Shown in pieces: positions 1 to 5,723 of a stretch of 9,736 nt of DNA. The notes beneath the pieces were generated by a model. That model was not told the origin of the DNA. It did not search any database and saw only the letters and a program-made list of their open reading frames with translations. Each line of letters begins with the position of its first letter. Position 1 is the first letter of the stretch. A program made the position numbers and the translations under genes. This DNA is from CAVDWX01 sp963612735 (GTDB taxonomy: Bacteria > Bacillota_I > Bacilli_A > RFN20 > CAG-826). The DNA lies in the NCBI GenBank assembly GCA_963612735.1, contig CAVDWX010000101.1, positions 1-9,736 on the forward strand, written 5' to 3'.

Positions 1-571
1 CCTTCATTTCATTAATAATCTCTTGTTGCAAAATTCTAACTCTTGATGAGATAATGTCATAAGTTTCATACTCGTTAGTGCTAGAACTAGTTTCGTTTGT
101 ATTAGTACTTTGACTAATGTTACTTGTGTAGATGTCAGAAGAATAATCATTATCAGAATTAGGCGTATCATTAACTCTATTAACGCTTGATGAATTACTA
201 GATGCTTTAGTGTCAAAGTAATCATTATCCATCATTGCACTTAATAAATCATATTCCCTGACTTTATTGTACATCACAATTCCTAATTTTACAAGTATTG
301 GTTGTAATAAGTTTGTTCTAAATGATGATGAGTCTAGTTCTTGCCAGCTGTATTCTTTATTTGAGATATGTAAAATACATCTAGTATCATTCCATCTAAG
401 CATTAATGGTTCTAGTAATAAGTCCCAAGTTTCTTTATGTTCTTCATAATTAGGAAAGAACCTTTTAGGATTGTTAATTTTAGAATAAAATGTGCTAAAT
501 GTGTTTTCGCTTGAATAAGGCGTAAGACCTAATAATTCCCATATGTTGTAATAATATCTTTCTAGTTCCAT
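1..571 (-). CDS. Lower collar protein, phi29 gp11-like (partial; C-terminus beyond the left edge)
   Basis: I read 190 codons from the ATG at 571 without a stop to the window edge, so this is the N-terminal part of a longer protein. The ATG overlaps the last A of the portal stop codon (TAATG), so translation is probably coupled to the portal gene. Residues 1-110 look folded and rich in aromatics (MELERYYYNIWELLGL at the start). Residues about 112-160 are almost entirely Ser, Thr, Asn and Asp, followed by a helical stretch (ISSRVRILQQEIINEM). In phi29-like phages the lower collar gene directly follows the portal gene, and such proteins carry long Ser/Asn/Thr-rich disordered stretches; the call rests on that order and composition, not on a motif. 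In the virion it would join the portal to the tail knob. CpG is rare here, as in the portal gene. Confidence 0.65.
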   Translation of the reverse strand, partial: MELERYYYNIWELLGLTPYSSENTFSTFYSKINNPKRFFPNYEEHKETWDLLLEPLMLRWNDTRCILHISNKEYSWQELDSSSFRTNLLQPILVKLGIVMYNKVREYDLLSAMMDNDYFDTKASSNSSSVNRVNDTPNSDNDYSSDIYTSNISQSTNTNETSSSTNEYETYDIISSRVRILQQEIINEMK

Positions 572-1443
572 TATTCTTGTTCCTCCTCATCATCTTCAAT
601 AATTTCTTCATCTTGATGAATTGATTTGATTTCTTGTGTTTTTACTTTAATTGATAAACCAATACCAAATAGCTCATTCACTTTGTCTGTGTAATCTTTA
701 AGACAATCATTAAAACCATCATTAATATTATCAATTAATACATTATTAGCGTTAGCTTGATCCATTGTAATTCTGTCCATATTAAGAGCATTACAATCAA
801 TTCCTAAACAAGTTAATAAATCGCATTCAAAATTAAGGTATTGTGTCCATAATCTATCAACAAGATATTGACTACCAGTATTAGCTACTTGTAATTGTGA
901 TGCTATCTCAGTAGGCATAAAGACTGCTAATTCATTCTCATAAATTCTATCAATTACCTCTTCAATAGCACTTATGTTGTCATCTTGAACGCCAATTAAG
1001 AATGGTAGTTTACTTGTCTCAAGATTAACAATAATTGACATAAGAACATTAACCATTCTATCAATGTAGTAATCAATTGTACTAGACATTCCTTTATGAG
1101 AGTGTTGTAAGAAACCTATTACAATTTCTTTATCAACAACTAAAGGTTTTGTTGGGAATCCAGGCACTGAGCATTCATTGATTACATTACAAGTAGATGG
1201 TCTCCAGTTTAAACCATAAGAGTTGACTGCATATTGAGATTGCACAGGTATCCCGTTAAGTGAGAATGTTGCAATTGTTCCGCCTTCAAATAGTTTTCTT
1301 AGCGTGTATTCTTTAGCCCAAGAATCTAGTCCTTCTACTTCAAACTTGTTAAGGAACACATTGAAGTATTTGTTCTTCAATTCAAACTTTGCTTTGCTTG
1401 CAATTTGTTTTGAATTAAATCGTTTTTTTAATTTTCTAATCAT
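571..1443 (-). CDS. Portal protein (upper collar/head-tail connector), phi29 gp10-like
   Basis: The 290-aa product is close to the length of phi29 gp10 (309 aa). Recalled gp10 sequence aligns by eye in two blocks: PFLIGVQDDNISAIEEV (147-163) with the gp10 segment PVLIRANDNNQLSLKQV, and YLVDRLWTQYLNFECDLLTC plus LGI (193-215) with YVVDKL...MMTFLGI. A later KVNELFGIGLSIKVK (254-268) matches KINELYGLNVKVKF. The protein starts very basic (MIRKLKKRFNSK) and ends in an acidic tail (EEIIEDDEEEQE), as befits a DNA-translocating dodecameric ring. It would sit at the unique head vertex and bind the packaging motor. An AAAGGAG site lies 8 nt before the ATG. The start overlaps the tail gene stop by 8 nt (AAAATGATTAG), and the stop overlaps the lower collar start by 1 nt. 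CpG is scarce: 7 in 873 nt by hand count. Confidence 0.85.
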   Translation of the reverse strand: MIRKLKKRFNSKQIASKAKFELKNKYFNVFLNKFEVEGLDSWAKEYTLRKLFEGGTIATFSLNGIPVQSQYAVNSYGLNWRPSTCNVINECSVPGFPTKPLVVDKEIVIGFLQHSHKGMSSTIDYYIDRMVNVLMSIIVNLETSKLPFLIGVQDDNISAIEEVIDRIYENELAVFMPTEIASQLQVANTGSQYLVDRLWTQYLNFECDLLTCLGIDCNALNMDRITMDQANANNVLIDNINDGFNDCLKDYTDKVNELFGIGLSIKVKTQEIKSIHQDEEIIEDDEEEQE

Positions 1444-3577
1444 TTTTTAGGCTCCTTTCCCAATTTTCGTAAAGTTTATAATTTGAAAACAAATATTCGT
1501 TGTTGTATTTGAAGCAAAAAGTTATTCCGTCCTTGTATGCTTCAATTAAATAGTTTCTAATAATTGGATCAGTTATTTTGCAAACTCCAACTTCAGCTTG
1601 AATGAAATTGAAATATCTTCTAGTAAATAAACTAGGCATTTGATCATACAATTTATTGTCAGCATAGCCGTAGAAATAGAATAGATTCCAAAGCGAATCT
1701 AAAATCGCTTCTCTAGGTTTCGAAATGACGTATTTAATCAAGTTCCCTTCATTAAGTTTCTTAAACAGTTCAATCGAACTAGAACCGGACATTGTCGGAG
1801 TCGAAATTAACATTTGCCTTCTTTTTTCTTCTAAAGCAATATCGTTTTGACTCTCGCTAATCCCAGTTGAAATCAAGGATCCAATTGTTGATACTCCAGT
1901 TCCCACCATTTGACCGGCAAGTACTCCGGAAGTTGCAGTTGACGCATTCTTGACAGAATTGTAAGTTCCAATTCCGGTTCCGGTTAAGCCTGTTACTATT
2001 CCAATTGATGTTTTAAGTTTGTTCAAACTTTGATTTTTCGAGTCGTAATTGTATCCGTTTCTTAAGTATTCTAAATATTCGTTCGAATAAATAGTTAAAT
2101 CATTATTTCTAGAGCAGGTAATAACGTTATCGTTAATATTGTGTTGCTTCATGTATAAACACTTGATCGCCAAGTCATTGGTCATGTCGTTCGGCTTGTA
2201 AACGTCAACTTGCAAACTCGAATAATAGTTGGCGTAGTACTCCGGAAGTATCGGAAGAGCGAACGTATCATATACTATCTGCCTTCTGGTAATGTATGAG
2301 CCAAAAAGTTTGGATTCAAGATCTCTTTCTCTCAAACCATAAGAATATAAATTTAGTGAATCTTTATAATTATCATTTATTGAAACAAGAACGCTTTCTC
2401 TTGAGACTTTATCGTTTATTAAAGCTTCGCCATTAAAATAAACGAGTGAATCCGGCACTAAAGGCATTGATTGTATTTGCTTTATATTAGAATCTTGTTT
2501 ATTCACATTGTCAATTTCGTCGATATTAACTTGAATTGTTCCAAGTTTAGAAGAATCGTAAGTAGGAGTTGAAACGTATCTATTCCATCGGACCGTTTCT
2601 CCCGGCTCGAACGAAGTATAAGTTTGTTGCATCCCGTATTGAATCGAAAAACTACTAGTTCCTTCTATGTTTTCGAATTTGATTTCATGATTCGAATCAC
2701 TCGTAGAATTGAATTTAAACTTGGTTAAGCACTTAAACTTCCCGTCTCCTAAGTTTTGCATTGTAAAAATATCATAGTTGAAATTATCGTCCCAGCCTAT
2801 CCATATGCAATTTGCAATTGCATGTCTAGCACCAACGCCGGTGCACGAAATTAGCATGTGAATTAACGTGTCTTTTGAATCTCCATAAATTAAAAAACCA
2901 TACCCACGATAACTAGAAGTCCATGAAAGCGACATGTCGGTGTGATAATATTGCTTAATAGTTCTAGTTTTTTGCGAGTTAAAAACTATTTGGTTTTTAA
3001 GTGGCAAACTTGAAATGATATAGCTAGAATCTTCGTCCGTGTTGGTGTTTAGGTCGCTCCAGCCTTTAATTATCGAGTAACTCTCTTGGGTTGTTACATT
3101 AACTGAACTTGAATAATCTTGGCTTAATTCTCCAAGCCCTTCGTCTGCCTTGTCATAAACTCTAAAATAAGTCCTATCACTCTTGATCCATCTATCTTTG
3201 TGTTGCCTCAAGACTTTAACATTTTTAAAATTAGCCGAGTTAGTAATTTGGCTTTGGTACGTGTTTACGACGTCTAAAGTAAAAGTAATGTCGTAGATAT
3301 ATTCCGATACTTTAATTTTAGCAGATATAAAGTAGTATCGTAGTATTGAGTCGTCTTCTTCAGCTAAACAAGCGTAATTTATATTTCTCAAATCGCTTCC
3401 GTCAGTTTCAAGTCTTAAAGTTATTTCTTTAGAATTCAATATAAAATTCTTTGGAGTCGCGATTGATTGATTCATTATCGGATTTTTAGCCGGCAAACAA
3501 GTATTCAGATAAGCCAGAAAAGATTCGACATATTGATTTTGCTGATGTAAAACCAAAAATGGTGTAATTTTTAGCAT
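1436..3577 (-). CDS. Tail knob protein with membrane-active hydrophobic loop, phi29 gp9-like
   Basis: The 713-aa product resembles the gp9 family of phi29-like phages (phi29 gp9 is 599 aa). Residues 79-108 (LRYYFISAKIKVSEYIYDIT, then FTLDVVNTYQ) match the family pattern of a Trp/Tyr-rich strand leading to F-x-(I/L)-DV-x-x-(T/Y). A conserved-looking RQHKDRW (124-130) follows. Residues 524-573 form a long Gly/Ala/Ser/Thr-rich hydrophobic segment (SIGIVTGLTGTGIGTYNS and onward) placed like the long loops that plug the phi29 tail tube and insert into the host membrane on DNA ejection. The C-terminal part (FTRRYFNFIQAEV, 651-663) also fits the family. The hexameric knob would form the distal tail. 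An AAAGGAG site lies 10 nt before the ATG, and the leader carries a terminator-like RNA. CpG is four-fold richer than in the portal gene downstream. Confidence 0.82.
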   Translation of the reverse strand: MLKITPFLVLHQQNQYVESFLAYLNTCLPAKNPIMNQSIATPKNFILNSKEITLRLETDGSDLRNINYACLAEEDDSILRYYFISAKIKVSEYIYDITFTLDVVNTYQSQITNSANFKNVKVLRQHKDRWIKSDRTYFRVYDKADEGLGELSQDYSSSVNVTTQESYSIIKGWSDLNTNTDEDSSYIISSLPLKNQIVFNSQKTRTIKQYYHTDMSLSWTSSYRGYGFLIYGDSKDTLIHMLISCTGVGARHAIANCIWIGWDDNFNYDIFTMQNLGDGKFKCLTKFKFNSTSDSNHEIKFENIEGTSSFSIQYGMQQTYTSFEPGETVRWNRYVSTPTYDSSKLGTIQVNIDEIDNVNKQDSNIKQIQSMPLVPDSLVYFNGEALINDKVSRESVLVSINDNYKDSLNLYSYGLRERDLESKLFGSYITRRQIVYDTFALPILPEYYANYYSSLQVDVYKPNDMTNDLAIKCLYMKQHNINDNVITCSRNNDLTIYSNEYLEYLRNGYNYDSKNQSLNKLKTSIGIVTGLTGTGIGTYNSVKNASTATSGVLAGQMVGTGVSTIGSLISTGISESQNDIALEEKRRQMLISTPTMSGSSSIELFKKLNEGNLIKYVISKPREAILDSLWNLFYFYGYADNKLYDQMPSLFTRRYFNFIQAEVGVCKITDPIIRNYLIEAYKDGITFCFKYNNEYLFSNYKLYENWERSLKND

Positions 3578-3600
3578 TTTTCTTTTTCTCCTTTGCTTTC

Positions 3601-3670
3601 AAAAAAAATAGAGTCTACTTAAAACGAATCTTCTAATATCATTCGTGTTCCCACATTTTAGTCGGCTCTA
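3601..3670 (-). terminator. Terminator-like long stem plus T8 in the tail gene leader
   Basis: The arms at 3670-3656 and 3624-3609 pair over about 14 positions (TAGAG-C-C-G-ACT-AAAA against TTTTA-AGT-A-G-A-CTCTA), and T8 directly follows the closing TAGAG/CTCTA helix. An inner 6-bp hairpin (3646-3624) would fold first. A second promoter in the 24 nt between the T-tract and the tail ATG is not visible, so termination here must be partial or regulated. Confidence 0.55.
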
Positions 3671-3737
3671 GAATCACTACTTTGTAATTTTAAAGGTAAG
3701 AAGAGTGATTAGTTCTCACGCTTTCTTTTTCAACTCC
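3601..3737 (-). ncRNA. Structured leader RNA with intrinsic terminator; packaging RNA (pRNA) or attenuator candidate
   Basis: Starting about 7 nt after the -10 box, a transcript would fold into two domains. Domain 1 pairs AATCACT (3710-3704) with AGTGATT (3678-3672), extended by CTA/TAG across a bulged C. Domain 2 pairs the strand from 3670 (TAGAGCCGACTAAAA) with the strand ending at 3609 (TTTTAAGTAGACTCTA), with two mismatches and one bulge, and carries an inner hairpin ACGAAT/ATTCGT (3646-3624). Eight T residues follow at once (3608-3601). The result is a discrete RNA of about 137 nt ending 24 nt before the tail gene ATG. The phi29 motor needs a structured RNA (about 120 nt after trimming) beside its gp16 ATPase, and a gp16-like ATPase is encoded next door. 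The pRNA role is inference; attenuation of the late operon fits equally well, since tail mRNA must read through the terminator. Confidence 0.5.
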
Positions 3738-3762
3738 AATTAAATTATATTATAATTTAATT
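3738..3762. repeat. Perfect 25-bp A/T-only palindrome overlapping the late promoter -10
   Basis: Arms of 12 bp (AATTAAATTATA and TATAATTTAATT) flank a single T at 3750. All 25 bases are A or T. TATAAT occurs on the minus strand at 3749-3744 and, by symmetry, on the plus strand at 3751-3756. The site may be a regulator operator, an easily melted promoter core, or both. Confidence 0.75.
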
Positions 3763-3772
3763 AGTTTGTAAA
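3744..3772 (-). promoter_or_regulatory. Consensus sigma-A-type promoter for the late (tail-portal-collar) operon
   Basis: On the minus strand TTTACA (3772-3767) is followed after exactly 17 nt by TATAAT (3749-3744). A second overlapping TATAAT lies at 3754-3749 with a poorer spacing of 12. The start of transcription would be near 3737. The -35 overlaps an inverted repeat and the -10 sits in a palindrome, so regulated use is likely. No regulator gene is recognisable in this window. Confidence 0.75.
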
Positions 3773-3797
3773 GTTTATTACAAATTTAGTTTACAAA
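3765..3797. promoter_or_regulatory. Inverted-repeat operator candidate over the -35 of the late promoter
   Basis: TTTGTAA (3765-3771) and TTACAAA (3778-3784) form a 7-bp dyad with a 6-nt spacer. A third half site TTTACAAA (3790-3797) is an exact inverse of TTTGTAAA (3765-3772). The dyad covers the -35 hexamer, where a bound repressor or an activator comparable in role to phi29 p4 could act. AT-richness makes chance repeats more likely here, so the call is moderate. Confidence 0.45.
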
Positions 3798-3803
3798 ATG
3801 AAC

Positions 3804-3836
3804 AAAAAAATAGAAGTAACAAAAGGCTACTTCTAT
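3804..3836 (-). terminator. Intrinsic terminator after the packaging ATPase operon
   Basis: On the minus strand a perfect 9-bp stem, ATAGAAGTA against TACTTCTAT (3836-3828 and 3818-3810), encloses a 9-nt loop and runs into seven T residues (3810-3804). The stem is AT-rich, so it may be moderate in strength. It lies 114 nt past the ATPase stop and just before the late promoter, which suits separation of the two operons. Confidence 0.6.
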
Positions 3837-3904
3837 AAAAACAAATTGTTTTTAGTGTTAAAATTTAATAAGAAAGGAGGATGCTTACATGAAAAAACAC
3901 TTCA

Positions 3905-3957
3905 TGTTGTGAAAACTGCACGAGTGCATTACTCTCGTGCACTTACATTTTACAACA
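3905..3957. other. Hairpin at the 3' end of the packaging ATPase gene
   Basis: TGCACGAG (3917-3924) and CTCGTGCA (3934-3941) form a perfect 8-bp stem with a 9-nt loop, the most GC-rich hairpin in the gap. Outer arms tgttgt (3905-3910) and acaaca (3952-3957) could extend it. On the minus strand the stem begins 8 nt after the ATPase stop but is followed only by GTTTTC, so it may act as an mRNA 3'-end stabiliser or a weak terminator, with the T7 terminator further on as the real stop. Confidence 0.55.
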
Positions 3958-5056
3958 CTTTGTATAGATTTTCAATAAGGACAGCACTTTCTATCGTTTT
4001 ATATGCGACATTTCTTCTAGCAACAGCTTCTTTTATGCTTTGCAAGCAAACTCTTACACTAGAATTGATTAATCTAGTGTCTTGAACTAGATTGTCAAAA
4101 TCAATAGAATAGATGTTTTTTGTTGTTTCAGGTTTGTTTTTTTGACTCTCAATCCAAAATCTATCAGTGAACATATTGATTCTAGTTCCGTTTGATTTCC
4201 AAGCAAGCAAATAATTTCCTCCAACTCTAAACACATAAGCAAGTTTTAATCCTTCCGGCTTTTTAGAAACCACATTATATTTGGCATCATGAATCGCAAT
4301 TCCATTTAAAGCGTATCTAGTATATTCGTCGTCAAACTTATAAAGTGGATTCCGTTTTAAAATGTATTCTCTTAATTCTGCAGATATCACCGGAAATTCT
4401 AATACATAATCTTCGCCGACTAAAAACGCTCCCGGAACTATTTTAGTAATATCGATTCCAAAAGTCGAATGAAAAGGATTGAAAACTGTGTAAGGGTTTC
4501 CAAAGAAGTAAACTTTCAAGTGCCCGTTGTATTCTCGGTAATACGTAGAATAAACATCTTGTAGATTCATCACTTCGTTAGATAAATATTCTCGAGTATC
4601 GTTCGGAATGTACTCATCATAAATAATTGTTGAAACGTTTCTAATGATGTTGGACTTTGCACGAGCTGACGGAATGTTCAAAGCTTGAACTCTTCCGACT
4701 AGGATTTTTTTGGTTTTATCAATATAAATATCCACTTGTCCGTCTCTCATTGAGCCTTTGGAAAAGTAAAAATTTATTCTTTTGTGGCAAGGCAAAAATT
4801 TATTAATTGTGATTGCCAAAGAATTTATATATCCTTCAGTTAAATCAATCGGTCTTCTTCTTAAAACTAGAAAGCGTTCATGTTTTTTAGTCCATTTTTT
4901 CCAAATTTTTCGGCAAGCACGAGTTGATTTTCCCGGCTCACGAGCCGAAATGCAAAAGTTCCAAGTTTTATCGTACGAATCCATTTTTTGGCAACACCAG
5001 TGCATCGAATCCATATAAATTCTGGGCTCTCTTGGGTCTATAATGTGATTACCCAT
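3950..5056 (-). CDS. DNA packaging ATPase (encapsidation protein), phi29 gp16-like
   Basis: The 368-aa product is near the length of phi29 gp16 (332 aa). YDKTWNFCISAREPGKST (28-45) aligns with the gp16 segment YDRILNFVIGARGIGKSY and contains the Walker A loop, K43 being the catalytic lysine. Walker B is STIIYDEYI (142-150) with D147 and E148. FFGNPYTVFNPF (184-195) matches the conserved NP..NP stretch after it. The enzyme would form a ring on the portal and pump DNA into the prohead using ATP. The Walker A is atypical: Ser37 replaces the first Gly and Glu-Pro precede GKS. A GAAGG site lies 9 nt before the ATG, which follows the preceding stop by 1 nt. The gene is last in the replication operon instead of in the late operon as in phi29. 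The C-terminal 130 residues show no nuclease motif I can name. Confidence 0.85.
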   Translation of the reverse strand: MGNHIIDPREPRIYMDSMHWCCQKMDSYDKTWNFCISAREPGKSTRACRKIWKKWTKKHERFLVLRRRPIDLTEGYINSLAITINKFLPCHKRINFYFSKGSMRDGQVDIYIDKTKKILVGRVQALNIPSARAKSNIIRNVSTIIYDEYIPNDTREYLSNEVMNLQDVYSTYYREYNGHLKVYFFGNPYTVFNPFHSTFGIDITKIVPGAFLVGEDYVLEFPVISAELREYILKRNPLYKFDDEYTRYALNGIAIHDAKYNVVSKKPEGLKLAYVFRVGGNYLLAWKSNGTRINMFTDRFWIESQKNKPETTKNIYSIDFDNLVQDTRLINSSVRVCLQSIKEAVARRNVAYKTIESAVLIENLYKVL

Positions 5057-5057
5057 A

Positions 5058-5723
5058 TTATTGAGCCTTCACAATCGTATAGATTGTCCCTTCTACATAG
5101 TCCCAATCAAACTCGATGTAACTTCCATCAGGTAGAACTAAAGGTCCGTCAATTCGATAACCACCTATTAATTTCCATCTCGATAAATCAACTAGCCAGT
5201 TTCTGTCTACGTTCCAATTTGCATTTATTGAAACAGCGTATTCGTCAATAGAATTAACTAGTTCATCAATATCCACTCCTAAATTCATTAGAAACCGTGA
5301 TACTTGATTTTCGGAATAACGAGCCTTTAGTGCATTTGCATTCACTTGAATTCCTTCTTTGAATCTCGATTTTACATATTCCAAAACATCAAGTTCGTTT
5401 GTTTGCGTAATTCTTGCAAATTCTCTAACTTGTTTCATTCTAATTTCTCCGGTTTTATTTATAAATTTAGTTTGATTAGTTAAATTTGAATCTTTAAAGA
5501 TTTTCTTATATTTTTTTGGAGCCTTTGGAGCCTTTGGAGCCGGATTGTAAATTTTATAAGTTACTTCTCCGGTTTTTTTATTAACTTTTTTTACTTTTTG
5601 ATTCAGTTGGCGATATTTATATTTATAAATTTTAGTAATCCACTCATTTTTTTCCTTGCTGAAATATTGCCTGACAATTACACGTTCTTTTAAATCTTCG
5701 TCATTTTTTCGTTTTCTACCCAT
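5058..5723 (-). CDS. Basic 221-aa protein of unknown function; terminal-protein candidate by position
   Basis: I do not recognise a family. Residues 1-98 are rich in Lys and Arg (MGRKRKNDEDLKERVIVRQY; KYKYRQLNQKVKKVNKK) and contain two NK(K)TGE motifs (48-53 and 89-93). A PAPKAPKAPKK linker (61-71) divides this part from residues 95-160, which look helical (MKQVREFARITQTNELDVLE and on), and a Trp-containing C-terminal domain (170-221). The start is well supported: GAGGAGG lies 7 nt before the ATG, inside the end of the polymerase-like gene, giving a 34-nt overlap. In phi29-like phages the gene beside the polymerase encodes the terminal protein (phi29 gp3, 266 aa) that primes replication. Size, charge and position fit, but I found no sequence match, and a DNA-binding or structural role is equally open. 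Confidence 0.6.
   Translation of the reverse strand: MGRKRKNDEDLKERVIVRQYFSKEKNEWITKIYKYKYRQLNQKVKKVNKKTGEVTYKIYNPAPKAPKAPKKYKKIFKDSNLTNQTKFINKTGEIRMKQVREFARITQTNELDVLEYVKSRFKEGIQVNANALKARYSENQVSRFLMNLGVDIDELVNSIDEYAVSINANWNVDRNWLVDLSRWKLIGGYRIDGPLVLPDGSYIEFDWDYVEGTIYTIVKAQ
5518..5541. repeat. In-frame 9-bp tandem repeat (Ala-Pro-Lys)
   Basis: GGAGCCTTT is repeated 2.7 times in the plus-strand sequence and encodes the APKAPK linker of the 221-aa protein on the minus strand. Slippage could change linker length in steps of three residues. Confidence 0.8.

Larger units (their letters stand above)
3578..3949. other. 372-bp intergenic control region between packaging ATPase and tail gene
   Basis: This is the only long non-coding stretch inside the window. 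In minus-strand order it holds a G/C-containing hairpin at 3917-3941, a hairpin with a T-tract at 3804-3836, an inverted-repeat operator candidate at 3765-3797, a promoter at 3744-3772 in an A/T palindrome, and a structured leader at 3601-3737 ending in T8. On the plus strand a perfect AAGGAGG (3874-3880) precedes a seven-codon frame (3889-3912). No convincing conventional gene lies here. Confidence 0.8.

Noticed and set aside
4..225. Minus-strand open frame rich in Leu/Ile (73 aa)
   Set aside because: It lies in another frame of the lower collar gene, which is open from 571 to the window edge and has a coupled start. Its hydrophobic look comes from shifted reading of Ser/Thr/Asn codons.
267..449. 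Plus-strand frame of 60 aa
   Set aside because: Antisense to the lower collar gene, with no clear ribosome site and no recognisable product.
3798..4085. Plus-strand frame of 95 aa
   Set aside because: No ribosome site before its ATG, and its second half is antisense to the packaging ATPase. Its first half crosses hairpins and a terminator.
4782..5251. Two overlapping plus-strand frames of 78 and 87 aa
   Set aside because: Both are antisense to the ATPase and 221-aa genes, whose own frames have ribosome sites and, for the ATPase, clear motifs.
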